This document shows positions 22,515-33,756 of a DNA stretch of 64,000 bases, piece by piece. The stretch's first letter is position 1. Each line of letters starts with the position of its first letter. Under the pieces are notes generated by a model that searched no databases, was not told the DNA's origin, and was given only the letters and a program-made list of their open reading frames with translations. A program made the translations under genes and the position numbers. This DNA comes from Bos javanicus (taxonomy: Eukaryota; Chordata; Mammalia; Artiodactyla; Bovidae). The stretch covers positions 33,955,925 to 34,019,924 of the forward strand of contig NC_083885.1 of NCBI RefSeq assembly GCF_032452875.1, in the 5' to 3' direction.

Positions 22515-22793
22515 TGGGAAAGATGGCACCCCACTCCAGTGCTCTTGCCTGGAAAACCCCATGGACGGAGGAGCCTGGTAGGCTGCAGTCCATGGGGTCG
22601 CTAAGAGTCGGACACGACTGAACGACTTCACTTTCACTTTTCATTTTCCTGCATTGGAGAAGGAAATGGCAACCCACTCCAGTGTTCTTGCCTGGAGAAT
22701 CCCAGGGACAGGGGAGCCTGTTGGGCTGCCGTCTATGGGGTCGCACAGAGTCGGACACGACTGAAGCGACTTAGCAGCAGCAGTAGCAGCAGC
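22515..22793 (+). mobile_element. Bov-A2 SINE
   Basis: Complete dimer with the linker slightly altered ('cacttttcattttcctgcat'), ending in an interrupted CAG-rich tail. I find no clear duplication at the flanks. Confidence 0.93.
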
Positions 22794-22934
22794 AATCAAC
22801 ATAAAAGGGAGAAAATAGAAAATTGAAATGGATATTCACAATAATCCATGACACATCCATAACAGAATCTTCAGTTTTGCTGCATGTGGTGAAGAACGAA
22901 AGAAATATCAACAGGTGAAGATTTAAAAATTCCT

Positions 22935-23160
22935 GAATTTCTTTGAAATCAGGAGGTCAAAAATTACAGCCCATGGACCAAACCAAGCCCACTTCCTATT
23001 TTTACAAAGTTTTATGGAAACAGCTATGCCCATTCACTTCCTCTGGCTGCCTTCAAGTTACAAGACAGAGCTGAGCCATTGTGAAAAAGAACATATAGCC
23101 TCAAAAACCTAAAATATTTGCTACCTGGCCCTTCACAGAAAGATTTGATGATCCTTTCTT
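22935..23160. mobile_element. old non-autonomous DNA transposon (hAT-like, unnamed)
   Basis: 'gcccatggaccaaaccaagc', 'caaagttttatggaaacagc', 'tatgcccattcacttcctct', 'cctaaaatatttgctacctg' and 'gcccttcacagaaag' follow a well-known mammalian MER-type element whose ends encode 'ctgtaaagggccag'. I cannot name the subfamily. Confidence 0.5.
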
Positions 23161-23714
23161 TAAATAATGCAGAAATCTAAGAGCCCAGGAGAGAGAAGGA
23201 AAACCAGAGGATCACAGCCTGAGAGGGGAGAAGAAAGAAAAGAAAGCTGATGGAGAGAGAGGGAAGGAAGTAGGGGTCGGGGGAATTCAACAGCTGCCCT
23301 GAAGAGGAACTGGAAAGTGAGACATTAAGATGGATTTTTAGAGTTTCACTGTGGAATGTGCAGGAATGTATTCCCTTGGCCCCTCTAAAAAAGCTTTGGT
23401 TAAAAAAGAATCGGCATATTTTTCAAAACTTTCAGAATGTATTTTTTACTGATGCCAAGTTCTGTGAGATTTGCCTACAGTCAGAAGGTGCTGATGGAAT
23501 ACAGGAACAATCTGAGGAAGGTCCGTTACATTTGGGTTAAGGGGGAAAAAAAGTTTATAACAAAGGACTACTAACAAATGTACAGAAATTGACTGAGGCC
23601 ACAGCCCCCTCTCTCTCCAGTGCCACTCCACCCTGGCTGTGAGATGACTTGATGAGAGGAATCCACGGCGGGCTCAGTGCAGTGCTGACACTGACTAATA
23701 CAGAAGCACTGGGT
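23161..23714. other. single-copy DNA with purine tract
   Basis: A GA-rich tract occupies about 23190-23280. No gene or family repeat recognised. Confidence 0.35.
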
Positions 23715-23885
23715 GTTTTCAGACGCTTCCTGTTCTTTGCCTCATTGAACCCGGAAGAGAACCCAAGCATGATGCACTGTTATTACCCCATTTCACAGAT
23801 AAGAAACGGAGGCTCAGGGAAGCCAAGTGGCCACTGATAGTGGCCAAAGTAGAAATATAAACCTGACTCCAAGGACACACTCCTG
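23715..23885 (-). mobile_element. MIR SINE
   Basis: Reversed core 'ttattaccccatttcacaga', 'taagaaacggaggctcaggg', then 'ataaacctgactccaagg' from the reversed tRNA-related half. Confidence 0.7.
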
Positions 23886-24195
23886 GTTGTGTGTGTGTCC
23901 ACTCCCCACTCTGAGAGGGTTCCAGGCCACAAGTTTACCCAGAGATGCCAGCCAGATGTCTGCCCATTGTCCAACTCTATCAGCCCTCACAGACCAGCTC
24001 CCAGGATGTCCTGCAGGTATAGGAGAGGGGGCCAACCCTGATTCTCACCCTCTAAGCCCCATGTTCCTCCTCCACTATTGTTTCCCTCCTTTTCTGGGGA
24101 CCCCTTTTGTTTCCCACACCACACCATGCTGTTCTGCCAATGTTCCTTTATTTCCCACTCCCTTTCCACAGCATTATCCTTATGTATTCACCCTG
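23886..24195. other. single-copy DNA, no recognised feature
   Basis: Pyrimidine-rich. The 152-codon plus frame through here starts in the MIR and stops inside a SINE, so it is not a gene. Confidence 0.4.
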
Positions 24196-24320
24196 AAGGA
24201 GGATATGGCAACCCACTCCAGTATTCTTGCCTGGAAATTCCCATGGACAGAGAAGCCTGGCGGGCTACAGTCCATGGGGTCATGAAGAGTCAGACATGAC
24301 TGAAGCAACTTAGCACATTC
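24196..24320 (+). mobile_element. Bov-A monomer SINE fragment
   Basis: Body only: 'atggcaacccactccagtat', 'gcctggcgggctacagtcca' and 'catgactgaagcaacttagc'. The tRNA head is missing. Confidence 0.88.
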
Positions 24321-24619
24321 ACTCGCCAGAACTGAAGACTATTTACAAAGACACATATAGCACAATCACAAAATACTAGGGGTCAGTGAGAAACGTTTGC
24401 TTAGAGAGAAAATACCGAAGAACTGACCCTAATAGAACAATGCATTCCATAAAATCTTGTGTTGTCACAAGGGGTCAATCAACAGACACTTTGAGTTTCC
24501 TAGCAGCCAGCCTGAAGAGGAAATCTATGTCCACACAACTGAAGCTATGTGATTTTTTTTTTCCCCCATGAGAGGCAGAAGTATTTCCCTTCCTAAAATA
24601 AGAAGAACCTGATGCTGCT

Positions 24620-24822
24620 TAAAAAAGACCCTGATGCTGGGAAAGACTGAAGACAGGAGGAGAAGGAGATGACAGAGGATGAAATGGTTGGATGGCATCA
24701 CTGACTCGATGGACATGAGTTTGAACAAGCTCCAGGAGTTGCTGATGGACAGGGAAGCCTGCAATGCTGCAGTCCATAGAGTTGGACACAACTGAGCGAC
24801 TAAACTGAACTGAACTGAAAAC
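24620..24822 (+). mobile_element. BovB 3' end (Art2A-like)
   Basis: Ends of BovB in sense: 'gaccctgatgctgggaaaga', 'ggatggcatcactgactcga', 'tggacatgagtttgaac', with the terminal (aactg)n 'ctgaactgaactg'. Strongly 5'-truncated. Confidence 0.9.
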
Positions 24823-24977
24823 AAGAAAGTTCCTTCTCCCCAGGGTCCTTCTTCAGAGGACACCATGGTATGGAATGAACATGATCATCAGTAACATTTT
24901 AGAGTCAGTCCTCTGAAAATTCTCACCAGGCCCTTCCTTCTTTACGCAACACATTCAGCAATATTTATTCAACAGTT

Positions 24978-25085
24978 AACAGATATCTATTGAGTGCCTA
25001 CTATGAGCCAGACACTGTTTGAAGGATCAGGAGCTCATTGAAGAACAAGAGAGGCATTGGCCCTGCTCCCATGAGGGCTGGTGGT
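24978..25085 (-). mobile_element. L2 3' end
   Basis: 'atatctattgagtgcctact', 'atgagccagacactgtttga' and 'ggccctgctcccatgaggg' match the reversed L2 3' terminal order. Confidence 0.65.
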
Positions 25086-26102
25086 GGTACCATTAAATGC
25101 TATCAAACCAAAGATCCAGTAAAAGTATTCAAACTGGTGGGTAGGGACATGGGGGAAGAGTATAAATGTCACATTTCAGATGTGTAGCTTTCAGAGATCT
25201 TATGACACTGGGTGTGAGATACTAGAGATCGGTCACTGGGCTAGGTGTGGCTTATAGCCTCAGATTTCAGAATCCTAGTACGCACAAATAGCTGTCTGCA
25301 TACATACACAATGACACAGACAGACAGACAGACCACATGAGGCATATTAGAAACCTGCTCCTCTCCCTACTGCCTTGCACAAGCCTGCGTGCCCCCACAG
25401 GGTTCTAAGTGCTGACTTAGCAATGGGTGAAGGGACCAGATCCTTTAAGCAATTCCCCACCAGAATGTAGCAGATTCTTGAACCTTGATTGTGTTGTAAT
25501 AAGAACATTTTTTTTTAAAGGAGTAAAACTGTTCCTCAATCATCTGGAACAGATGCTAGGGACCAGCAAATATTTAGCGGATATTTTTCTCCTCCAATTT
25601 GAGATTTCACAAGGGAAAAACCATACATCTCAGAAATTTTAAGGTTAAAAAAAAAAAAGTAGGGGACCAGTCCTCAGTCATCTCTCTTTAGATCTAAGAC
25701 TTTGGCTCTCTTCAATTCTCAGGGAGATCGAATGCAATTCATTTTGGCAGGCGAGAGCCAGAAATTCCACAAGTGTCTGCACTGCCAAAGATGGACATTT
25801 TATCAAGTGAACAATACCCTGAAGATTTCAGGCATCTCAGTTTGCAATCTGTCGATTCGGAACTTGGAAAAGGGTGGAGGAGGGGGGCCTGAAAGCTGAG
25901 ATCCTATATCTGAGAAGAGATAAAAGTTCAAAGTGATCCCATGAGGAAAGACTTAATTTTACAGTCAGCCAGAGAATGTAAGAAAGAAGGAAAAGGGGGA
26001 TTTAAAAAAAAAACAACCTCACAAAAAAACACATACCCCTAATGTGCTTCCACAGGAAGTGATGCAGGACTGTCTTTCCGTGGTGGAACCGCACTGTGTC
26101 TA
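25086..26102. other. single-copy DNA, no recognised feature
   Basis: Includes a short CAGA run near 25316-25333 and A-rich stretches near 25647 and 26006. No exon or family repeat recognised. Confidence 0.35.
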
Positions 26103-26358
26103 TTGCTGAAACTCCAGTACTTTGGCCACCTCACACGAAGAGTTGGCTCATTGGAAAAGACTGATGCTGGGAGGGATTGGGGGCAGGAGGATAAGGGGAC
26201 GACAGGGGATGAGATGGCTGGATGGCATCACCGACTCGATGGACATGAGTTTGAGTAAACTCCGGGAGTTGGTGATGGACAGGGAGGCCTGGCATGCTGT
26301 GATTCATAGGGTCGCAAAGTCGGACACAACTGAGCGACTGAACTGAACTTAACTGAAC
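26103..26358 (+). mobile_element. BovB 3' end (Art2A-like)
   Basis: Sense BovB end: 'actccagtactttggccacc', 'ggatggcatcaccgactcga', 'actgagcgactgaactgaac'. Its frame retains the C-terminal RT-associated motif order but is 5'-truncated. Confidence 0.9.
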
Positions 26359-26710
26359 AGCTTGAATGTTTGTAAAAGGGATGCTACAAACACAAACCAC
26401 AATTTCTGTCCAAATGCTTGCAGTACATTAGAACTCTGAGCTCTGGAAACAATCAGGATGTCAAATTTCACCTCTCACCACACCCAAATGAAATATCGAA
26501 ACAAACAAACAAGGGAGAATGGGGAGAGCTCACATTGGGGAATTCCGCTTCCAATTAGCTCAGAGTCCAGTGTGAGCACCATTCGTGCAGATGAGCAGAG
26601 TCAGGCCACCACAAAAGTCACCATTCGCCTGAGATGCAAAAAGAAGAAAGCCAGGGAGAAAGAAAACAATTAATAACAAGAGTATCGGCTTTGTGCCAGA
26701 CACTGCATTT

Positions 26711-27235
26711 GTTATCCATCACTAATAACAAATTATCCTGAAATCCAGCAGCTTAATCACATTTATTTTTCCGGTTCCGCCGGGTACCTCTGGCTCAGGG
26801 TCCCCTACAGGCTACAATCCAGTATCTGCCGTCACAGGAAGGCTCCATGGGGGAAAGAGCTTTTTCCAAGTTCACCTCTACGGCCGCTGGCAGGCTTCCA
26901 GCGCTCACTGGCTGTCTGCTGGAGGCGTCGGTTTCTTGCCACATGGGCCTCATCTTGGGACAGCTCATAACATGGCAGCTGGCCTCCGTCAGAGCCAGCG
27001 AGGGAGAGAGCTTAACAAGGTGCCCAAGATGGAAGGCACAGCCTTTTTGTGACCTCACCTTGGAAATGACATCCCATCATTTCTGTTATATTCTTTTCAT
27101 TAGAAGCAAATCACTAAGTCTGGCCCATGTTCAAGACGAGAGGATCATAGACGAGCACCACCGGCAGAACTTAGGGATTACTAGGGACCATCTTAGAGAC
27201 TGCCAGTCATTCAGGGCCAGACTTTTCAGATTCCT
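26711..27235 (-). mobile_element. MaLR-type LTR remnant (MLT1-like)
   Basis: Reversed solo-LTR order: 'tgttatccatcactaataac' with 'cagcagcttaatcacattta', 'ctggctcagggtcccctaca', 'ccacatgggcctcatcttgg', 'cataacatggcagctggcct', 'gacatcccatcatttctgtt', ending near 'gggaccatcttagagactgc'. No internal retroviral genes. Subfamily uncertain. Confidence 0.6.
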
Positions 27236-27512
27236 TTACTGAAAACAAACAAAACACTGAAGAAAGCATCTGAGGCAGAATCAGGATTCAAATGAAAGAA
27301 CCTACATGCTCCCTGCAACATTACACAGAGAGAAGCCGAAAGCTACAAAGGGGATTTTCTTCCACTCACTCTCTTAATGGTTTCCTTCCGTCACAGAGGA
27401 AATCACTTTTTTTTTTAAAGGACTGACATAATATCCAGTGTGGCACAATAGTTTCCCACAGATATGTTTTTTTTATTTGCTGCAGAGGTTCTTTGAAGAT
27501 GTTTTACACGAG

Positions 27513-27728
27513 GGCTTTTCCCTGGTGGCTTAGACAATAAAGAGTCTGCCTGCAATGCAGGAGACCTGGGTTCAATCCCTGGGTTAGGAAGATCCCCTGG
27601 AGGAGGAAATGCAACCCACTCTCGTATTCTTGCCTGGGAAATCCCATGGATAGAGGAGCCTGGAGGGCTGCAGTCGATGGGGTTGCAAAGAATCAGCACA
27701 ACTTAGTGGTTAAACAACAACAACAACA
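27513..27728 (+). mobile_element. Bov-tA SINE
   Basis: Head 'ttccctggtggcttagacaa', 'gttcaatccctgggttagga', Bov-A body, and an end with (caa)n. Low divergence. Confidence 0.92.
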
Positions 27729-28663
27729 GAGCTTTGAGTCAGACAGCCATCACCAACCAGTTCAAAGGGGTTAGGTAATCACTCCTCCAATCTCAGCCTC
27801 CCTTTGCTCACTTGCAAGAGTGAGATCATGGTCATGCCTACAGCACAATGTGGGGTTAAAAACTCCAGAGCACCCTGGGTGTGTGCTAGTTAATGCTACT
27901 TTAAAAAATGCTAGTCTTTATGTTCAAACTAAAGGATTAGTAAGTATCAAGATAGTATTAGATTTGCCTTCTAGAAAGAGAAAAAGCAAGGGCCTCAGAT
28001 GCCAGGTAAGACTGATGCTGTGAAACACAAAAGTCATGGAAAGAATATTAAACCCACACATGAAAAGAATGAGTGGAATGTTTTATTTCTAGCCATGAAG
28101 GGATAACTGATACCAGATTTTGCTTCCATTGCAAATAACTAGAAAACTGGACAGGACACACTAAATAACTGATTTCAGATGTGAGTAACAGGCGGAGCAG
28201 GATGCTAGGCTTGAGGGATGGAAAACACGTGAGGTGAGGCCCAGCCTTCTGCCTGGGTGATGCCTCAGGGCACAGGGACAGGAGCATAGGACCAGGAGAG
28301 GAAATCGAAGGGGAAGATGATGCATCAGGGGGGTGAGAGTTGAAGGTGACTGAGATGGCTGGAAGCTTTAGGGCAGGTACTGAACAGAAATTATCGAAGG
28401 AGAGAAACTCCAAAATTTTGCATAGGAGTCCTCTTGAATCTTTGGCTAAATACTAAATACTGAATGCACAGAGCAAGACTCCAGAATGCCAACTCAACAC
28501 TGATGAGAGGAAAGAGCTTCTGAAAAACTCTGAGTGGAATTCCCCAGGGTCACACAGGGCCAGGAGTTCCAACCACTGAGGGCAGAGAGACTTTGTTAAA
28601 CACCAAGGGCATTCAGTAGAGAGACTAAAAGGGCCACACCTTACAAATAGGGTTAATCTAACC
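27729..28663. other. single-copy DNA, no recognised feature
   Basis: No repeat family recognised. The 121-codon minus frame at 28048-28413 lacks a known domain. Confidence 0.4.
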
Positions 28664-28748
28664 CTGCTGCTGCTGCTGCTAAGTCGCTTCAGTCGTGTCT
28701 GACTCTGTGCGACCCCATAGACGGCAGCCCACCAGGCTCCCCTGTCCA
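28664..28748 (-). mobile_element. Bov-A2 SINE, truncated
   Basis: Only the CTG-tail end of the element remains (about 85 bp): CTG run, 'taagtcgcttcagtcgtgtc', then 'gacggcagcccaccaggctc'. Confidence 0.88.
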
Positions 28749-28814
28749 CCCAAAGCTTTTTTAAAGTCTTGGGTAAGTTAAGAGCTCCTCAAGTCAATTC
28801 ACTTTCTGCTGGGG

Positions 28815-28818
<4 letters not shown>

Positions 28819-28845
<27 letters not shown>
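28819..28845. repeat. (AC)n microsatellite
   Basis: Uninterrupted AC dinucleotide repeat of 27 bases. Likely polymorphic. Confidence 0.95.
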
Positions 28846-28937
28846 GCACTGTCAAACAGACATCAAAATCTAGACATCCAAGAACTTAGCATCCATAAAG
28901 TAGAGTATACAATAAACACAATCTGTGTTTAAAATGG

Positions 28938-29157
28938 GCTTCCCTGGTGGCTCACACAGTAAAGAATCTCCCTGCAATACAGAAGACCCAAGTTCGGTCC
29001 CTGGGTCGGGAAGGTCCCCCCGAGAAGACAATGGCTACCCACTCCAGTATTCTTGCCTGGAGAATTCCATGGACAGAGAAGCCTGGCAGGCTACAGTCCA
29101 TGGGATCGAAAAGAGTCAAACACGACTGAGTGACTAACACACACACACACACACATA
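28938..29157 (+). mobile_element. Bov-tA SINE with TSD and (AC)n tail
   Basis: Full tRNA head and Bov-A body ending in an AC run at 29137-29155. A 10-bp duplication tttaaaatgg is at 28928-28937 and 29158-29167. Confidence 0.93.
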
Positions 29158-29167
29158 TTTAAAATGG

Positions 29168-29385
29168 ATAACCAAACAAAGACCTACAGTATAGCACATG
29201 GAACTCTGCTCAATGCTATGTGGCCGCCTGGATAGGAAGGGAGTTTGGGGGAGAATGGATACATATGTATGTACGGCTGAGTGTCTTCACTGTTCCTCTG
29301 AAACTATTACAAAATTGTTTGTTAATCAGTTATAGGCCAATACAAAATGAAAAGTCAAAAAGACAATCGAGACATGCAAAGCAGG
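29168..29385 (+). mobile_element. ruminant L1 3' UTR
   Basis: 'gacctacagtatagcacatg', 'gaactctgctcaatgctatg', 'gggagtttgggggagaatgg' and 'ggccaatacaaaatgaaaag' match the older ruminant L1 3' UTR. 5'-truncated by over 6 kb. Confidence 0.8.
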
Positions 29386-29496
29386 AGAAAGTAAGATGCA
29401 CAGAAGAAAAGCCAGTCAGTAGAAACAAACTCAGAAAAGACAGAGAGGATAGAATGAGCAGGAAAAAAAAATTTTAAGTGGCTCTTAAATTCAAGG

Positions 29497-30030
29497 AGAT
29501 AAGAAAGCTGTGGTACATATACACAATGGAGTATTACTCAGCCATTAAAAAGAATTCATTTGAATCAGTTCTAATGAGGTGGATGAAACTGGAGCCTATT
29601 ATACAGAGTGAAGTAAGCCAGAAGGAAAAACACCAATACAGTATACTAACGCATATATATGGAATTTAGAAAGATGATAACAATAACCCTGTGTACGAGA
29701 CAGCAAAAGAGACACTGATGTATGGAACAGTCTTATGGACTCTGTGGGAGAGGGAGAGGGTGGGAAGATTTGGGAGAATGGCATTGAAACATGTAAAATA
29801 TCATGTATGAAACGAGATGCCAGTTCAGGTTTGATACACGATACTTGATGCATGGGGCTAGTGCACTGGGACGACCCAGAGGGATGGTATGGGGAGGGAG
29901 GAGGGAGGAGGGTTCAGGATGGGGAGCACATGTATACCTGTGATGGATTCATTTTGATATTTGGCAAAACTAATACAATTATGTAAAGTTTAAAAATAAA
30001 ATAAAATTTAAAAAATATATATATAAAGAG
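29497..30030 (+). mobile_element. ruminant L1 3' end (L1_BT type)
   Basis: It begins in the ORF2 C-terminus: an open stretch to 29669 reads a 'WYIYTMEYYSAIKK' region, then 'LMRWMKLEPIIQSEVS', and ends 'THIYGI' plus stop. The 3' UTR follows ('gagagggtgggaagatttgg', 'gatacttgatgcatggggct', 'gatggattcattttgatatt') and ends in an A-rich, AT-rich tail. Little diverged, hence young. Confidence 0.9.
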
Positions 30031-30251
30031 AACAAAAGAAAGTCTCAGTTGAATAATGAACGTCATAAACAAGAGAACACCACACACCTATCGGGATGGC
30101 AGAAAGTCACAACACTGACAACAAATGTTGATGAGGATGCAGAGCAGCAGGAACTCTCAGCTGTTGCTGCTGGGAATGCAAAATCATACAGCCACTTCGG
30201 AAAACGGCTGAAAATGTATGTCTAAACCAAAACCTGTGTATGAATGTCTGT

Positions 30252-30463
30252 GTGCTGCGCTCAGTCACTCAGTCATGTCCAACTCTGTGCAACTCCATGA
30301 ACTGGAGCCTGCCAGACTCCTCTGTCCCTGGGGATTCTCCAGGCAAGAGTGGGTTACCATGCCCTCCTCCAGGGGATCTTGCCAACTCAGGGATGGAACC
30401 CAGGTCTCCCACATTGCAGGCTGATTCTTTACCAAATGAGCCACCAGGGAAGCCTAAGAACAC
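30252..30463 (-). mobile_element. Bov-tA SINE
   Basis: Reverse reading of the family: 'gcgctcagtcactcagtcat', 'ctggggattctccaggcaag', 'gggatcttgccaactcaggg', 'tgagccaccagggaagcc'. Confidence 0.9.
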
Positions 30464-30570
30464 TACAGTGGATAGCCTGTCCCGTCTCCAGGAGATCTTC
30501 CCGACCCAGGAATCAAACCAGGGTTTCCCACATTGCAGGCAGATTCCTTACCAGCTGAGCTACTAGGGAA
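30464..30570 (-). mobile_element. second Bov-tA head joined to the first
   Basis: 'gatcttcccgacccaggaat', 'ttcccacattgcaggcagat' and 'gctgagctactagggaag' form a second reversed tRNA head and partial body directly abutting the previous SINE. This is the Bov-tA3-like composite arrangement also seen at 33119-33409. Confidence 0.8.
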
Positions 30571-30735
30571 GTAGATATGAATGTCTATAGAAGCCTTATC
30601 CATAATTGCCAACACTTGGAAGCAACCAAGATGTCCTTCAACAGATGGATGGATAAACAAGCTGTGGTACCTCCATACAATGGAATATCATTTAGCAACA
30701 AGAATAAAACAGCCATCAGATCACAAAAAGGCATG

Positions 30736-30958
30736 CTGCTGCTGCTGAGTTGCTTCAGTCGTGTCCGACACTTAGCAACCCTATAGATTGTAGCCCGCCA
30801 GGCTCCTCTGCCCATTGGATTCTCCAGGCAAGAACACTGGAGTAGGTTGCCCTTCCCTCCTCCAGAGGATCTTCCCAACCCAGGGATCCAACCCCAGTCT
30901 CTTATGTCTCCTACATCAGGAGGTGGGTTCTTTACCACTAACGCCACCTGGGAAGCCC
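30736..30958 (-). mobile_element. Bov-tA SINE with TSD
   Basis: Complete reversed Bov-tA from a CTG run to 'accacctgggaagccc'. A 13-bp duplication acaaaaaggcatg (30723-30735) / acaaaagggcatg (30959-30971) has one difference and splits the host L1M. Confidence 0.93.
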
Positions 30959-32194
30959 ACAAAAGGGCATGGAGGAATGCTAAATGCACATCTCTAAGTG
31001 AAAGAACTAGTCTGAAAAGGTTACATACCGTATGATTCCAACTATATTACCTTCTGGAAGAGCTAGAACTATGGAGACGGCAAAAAGATCAGTGGTTTCC
31101 AGGGCTTTGGAGAAAGGGATGAAAACGTGGGGCACAGGGGATTTTAGGGTGGTAAAACTTGTATATGATACAATCATGGTAGATACAGGCCATTATACAT
31201 TCATCAAAACCTGTAGGAATGTGCAACACAAAGACTGAACCCTAATGTAAACTGGGACTTAGCTAATAATAATGTATCAGTGCTGATTCCTCAGTCCTAA
31301 CAACTTTACCACACTAATGCTAGGCGTTAACAAAAAAGATTATGTGTGGGGAGGCAGCAGTATATGAGAAATCACCATACTTTCCGCATAATTTTTCTGT
31401 AAACCTAAACTGCTCTAAAAAATAAAATCTATTAATTAAAAAGAAAACAAATGCTAATTCTAAAACTGAAAAGCACAGTATCTGAAATTGTTAAACCTAC
31501 TGAATGGAGGAATGGAAATCACACCCCTGCAGAAGCAGAGATCGGTAAACTTGTAGAGGAAGCTATACAGAGTATCTGAAATGAAGCACTAGAGTTGAAA
31601 AGGCTAAATAAAATGAACAGAATCTCAACCATGAGACCATATCAAGTAGCCTAATACACTTGAAGTTATAGTCCCAAAGGAGAGGAGAAAGATTGGGTTA
31701 GAGAAAATATTTGAAGAAACAGCAGCTGGAAATTTTCCAAATTTGATGACAAATATTAACTCAGAGATTGAAGAAAATAACTCCCAATCAAACTGAGATA
31801 AACCAAAGATTAAAATCTTGAAAGCAGCCAGAATGTAGAAACATAATATATAGGAGAAAAAAAGAACAGTTTCCATCAACTTTTCACCAGAAATAATGCA
31901 ACTCAGAAAATAATGTCTTTAGGGGATGAAACAAAAACATTATCTATCTATAATTCTATATCCAGAGTAAATGCCTTTAAAAATTATGGCAAGATAAATT
32001 ATAAGATAGGAAAAAACTGAAAAAATCAATAGCTAGAAAATCTTTACTATGAGAAACGTTGAAGGAAGTTGTTCAGGAAGAAGGAAAATAATACCAGATG
32101 AAAATTTATATTTATACAAAGAAATGAAGAGCACAACAAATAGAAAATATGTGAGTAACTATTAAATATTTTCCTCTCATTTCTTGATTTTTTT

Positions 32195-32315
32195 AAAAAT
32201 CATTTAAATCCAAATAGTATTTTGGATTTAAATACAAACAGTATTTAAACCCCAAATGTATTTGGGGTTTAAAAAATCATTTAAATCCAAATAGTAACAA
32301 TGTATTTGGGGTTTA
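32195..32315. repeat. cluster of two palindromes and direct repeats
   Basis: A perfect 13-bp inverted repeat lies at 32202-32214 / 32221-32233 with a 6-base loop. A perfect 14-bp inverted repeat, tttaaaccccaaat, lies at 32244-32257 / 32260-32273 with a 2-base loop. A 25-bp direct repeat lies at 32195-32219 / 32272-32296, and a 14-bp repeat at 32258-32271 / 32302-32315. All lie within the fossil L1M. Confidence 0.93.
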
Positions 32316-32336
32316 TAATGTGTAGAAGTAAAATGA

Positions 32337-32610
32337 TTGGAGAAAGCAATGGCACCCTACTCCAGTACTCTTGCCTGGAAAATCCCATGGGTGGAGGAGC
32401 CTGGTGGGCTGCAGTCCATGGGGTCTCGAAGAGTCGGACACGACTGAGCGACTTCATTTTCACTTTTCACTTTCATGCATTGGAGAAGAAAATGGCAACC
32501 AACTCCAGTGTTCTTGCCTGGAGAATCCCAGGGACCAGGGAGCCTGGTGGGCTGCCGTCTATGGGGTCACACAGAGGCAGACACAACTGAAGCGACTTAG
32601 CAGCAGCAGC
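32337..32610 (+). mobile_element. Bov-A2 SINE with TSD
   Basis: Complete dimer ending in a CAG run. The exact 13-bp duplication agaagtaaaatga is at 32324-32336 and 32611-32623. Confidence 0.96.
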
Positions 32611-33118
32611 AGAAGTAAAATGAAGTGAAAATACAATAGCACAAAAGAATGAGAAAATATCCTTATACTGCTGTATGGTTCTTATATTAAATGTGAAGTA
32701 GTAAACTATTAAAAGCTACACTGTTATAAGTTAAGGGTATATATTGTATACCCAGAGCAATCACTAAAAATATAAAACATAGAGTTATAGCTACCAACCC
32801 AATCAAGGAGATATAAATCACTGGAATATGTTCAATTAATTCAAAAGGAAACAAGAAAAGAAAATATATATATAGAAACCCAACCACATAATTTAATTAA
32901 ATGCAAAAGAACTAAACACTCAAATTAAAAGATAATATTCATTAGGTTGGATTTTTAAAAAATATCAGGCACTAACTACGTCACATACAAAAGTGCACAA
33001 ATAGGGTAGAAGTCAAAAGATGAAAAGACCCATGAAAACACCGACTACAAGAAAGTTGGAATAACTATATTAGTATTAAACAATGTAGACTTCCTTCAAG
33101 ATAAGTATTACCAGATAT

Positions 33119-33409
33119 CCAACTCTTTGAGACCCCATGGACTATATACAGTCCATGGAATTCTCCAGGCCAGAATACTGAAGTGGATAGCCTTTGCCTT
33201 CTCTAGGGGATCTTCCCAACCCAGGGATGGAACCCAGGTCTCCCGCACTGCAGGCAGATTCTTTACCAGTTGAGCCACTAGGGAAGCCCGAGAATACTGG
33301 AGTGGGTAGCCTTTCCCTTCTCCAGTGGATCTTCCCAACCCAGGAATCGAACTGGGGTCCCCTGCATTGCAGGGGGATTCTTTACTAACTGAGCTACCAG
33401 GGAAGCCCC
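33119..33409 (-). mobile_element. composite Bov-tA SINE (Bov-tA3-like) with TSD
   Basis: Two reversed tRNA heads in tandem ('gagccactagggaagccc' near 33282 and 'gagctaccagggaagccc' near 33391) with one partial body between them. The exact 12-bp duplication attaccagatat at 33107-33118 and 33410-33421 shows it inserted as one unit. Confidence 0.93.
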
Positions 33410-33558
33410 ATTACCAGATATAAAGAGAAACATTCAATAAGGGCAAAAATGTCAATTCATCAAGAAGCTATAACAATCATATTTCTATATAACTGAAGCA
33501 AAAATTGACAGAATGGGAAAAATCATAAATTTACAATTAGAGTTGCAGATTTCAATAC

Positions 33559-33750
33559 AATTGACCCTTGAACAACACAAGAGTGAATCCAAGGATAATC
33601 TATAGTTGGCCCTCCATATCCTAGGTTCTTCTGCATCTGTGGATCCACTGAATCATGTAACATATAGTACTATAGTATTTACTATTGAAAAATATGCCTG
33701 TACAAGTGATAGTTCAAACCTGTCAGCTGTACTTATCACAGTTATGAATC
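33559..33750. mobile_element. Tigger/MER2-group DNA transposon remnant
   Basis: 'ttgacccttgaacaacacaa' and 'agttggccctccatatccta', then 'atctgtggatccactgaatc', are hallmark ends and subterminal text of mammalian Tigger/MER2 elements. Only about 190 bp survives. Confidence 0.6.
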
Positions 33751-33756
33751 GATAAA

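Larger units (their letters stand above)
30060..31440 (+). mobile_element. L1M fossil: late ORF2 and 3' UTR, split by SINEs
   Basis: Pieces at 30060-30251, 30571-30735 and 30972-31440 join in L1 order: 'cacacctatcgggatggcag', 'aaatgttgatgaggatgcag', 'gccttatccataattgccaa', 'gatggatggataaacaagct', 'gtatgattccaactatatta', 'gatcagtggtttccagggct', and a tail with 'aaaaataaaatctatt'. Three Bov-tA segments interrupt it. Confidence 0.8.

Noticed and set aside
20865..22793. Repeated similar units spaced along the DNA, considered as a CRISPR-like array
   Set aside because: They are Bov-A2 SINEs in mixed orientation with their own TSDs, in a mammalian genome.
23827..24285. 152-codon plus-strand ORF
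   Set aside because: Starts inside a MIR and ends inside a Bov-A SINE, so the frame is a composite of repeat and single-copy DNA.
26847..27242. 131-codon plus-strand ORF
   Set aside because: Lies in a reversed MLT1-like LTR.
28938..29010. tRNA gene candidate
   Set aside because: The tRNA-Glu-like head belongs to a Bov-tA SINE; no mature tRNA fold is kept.
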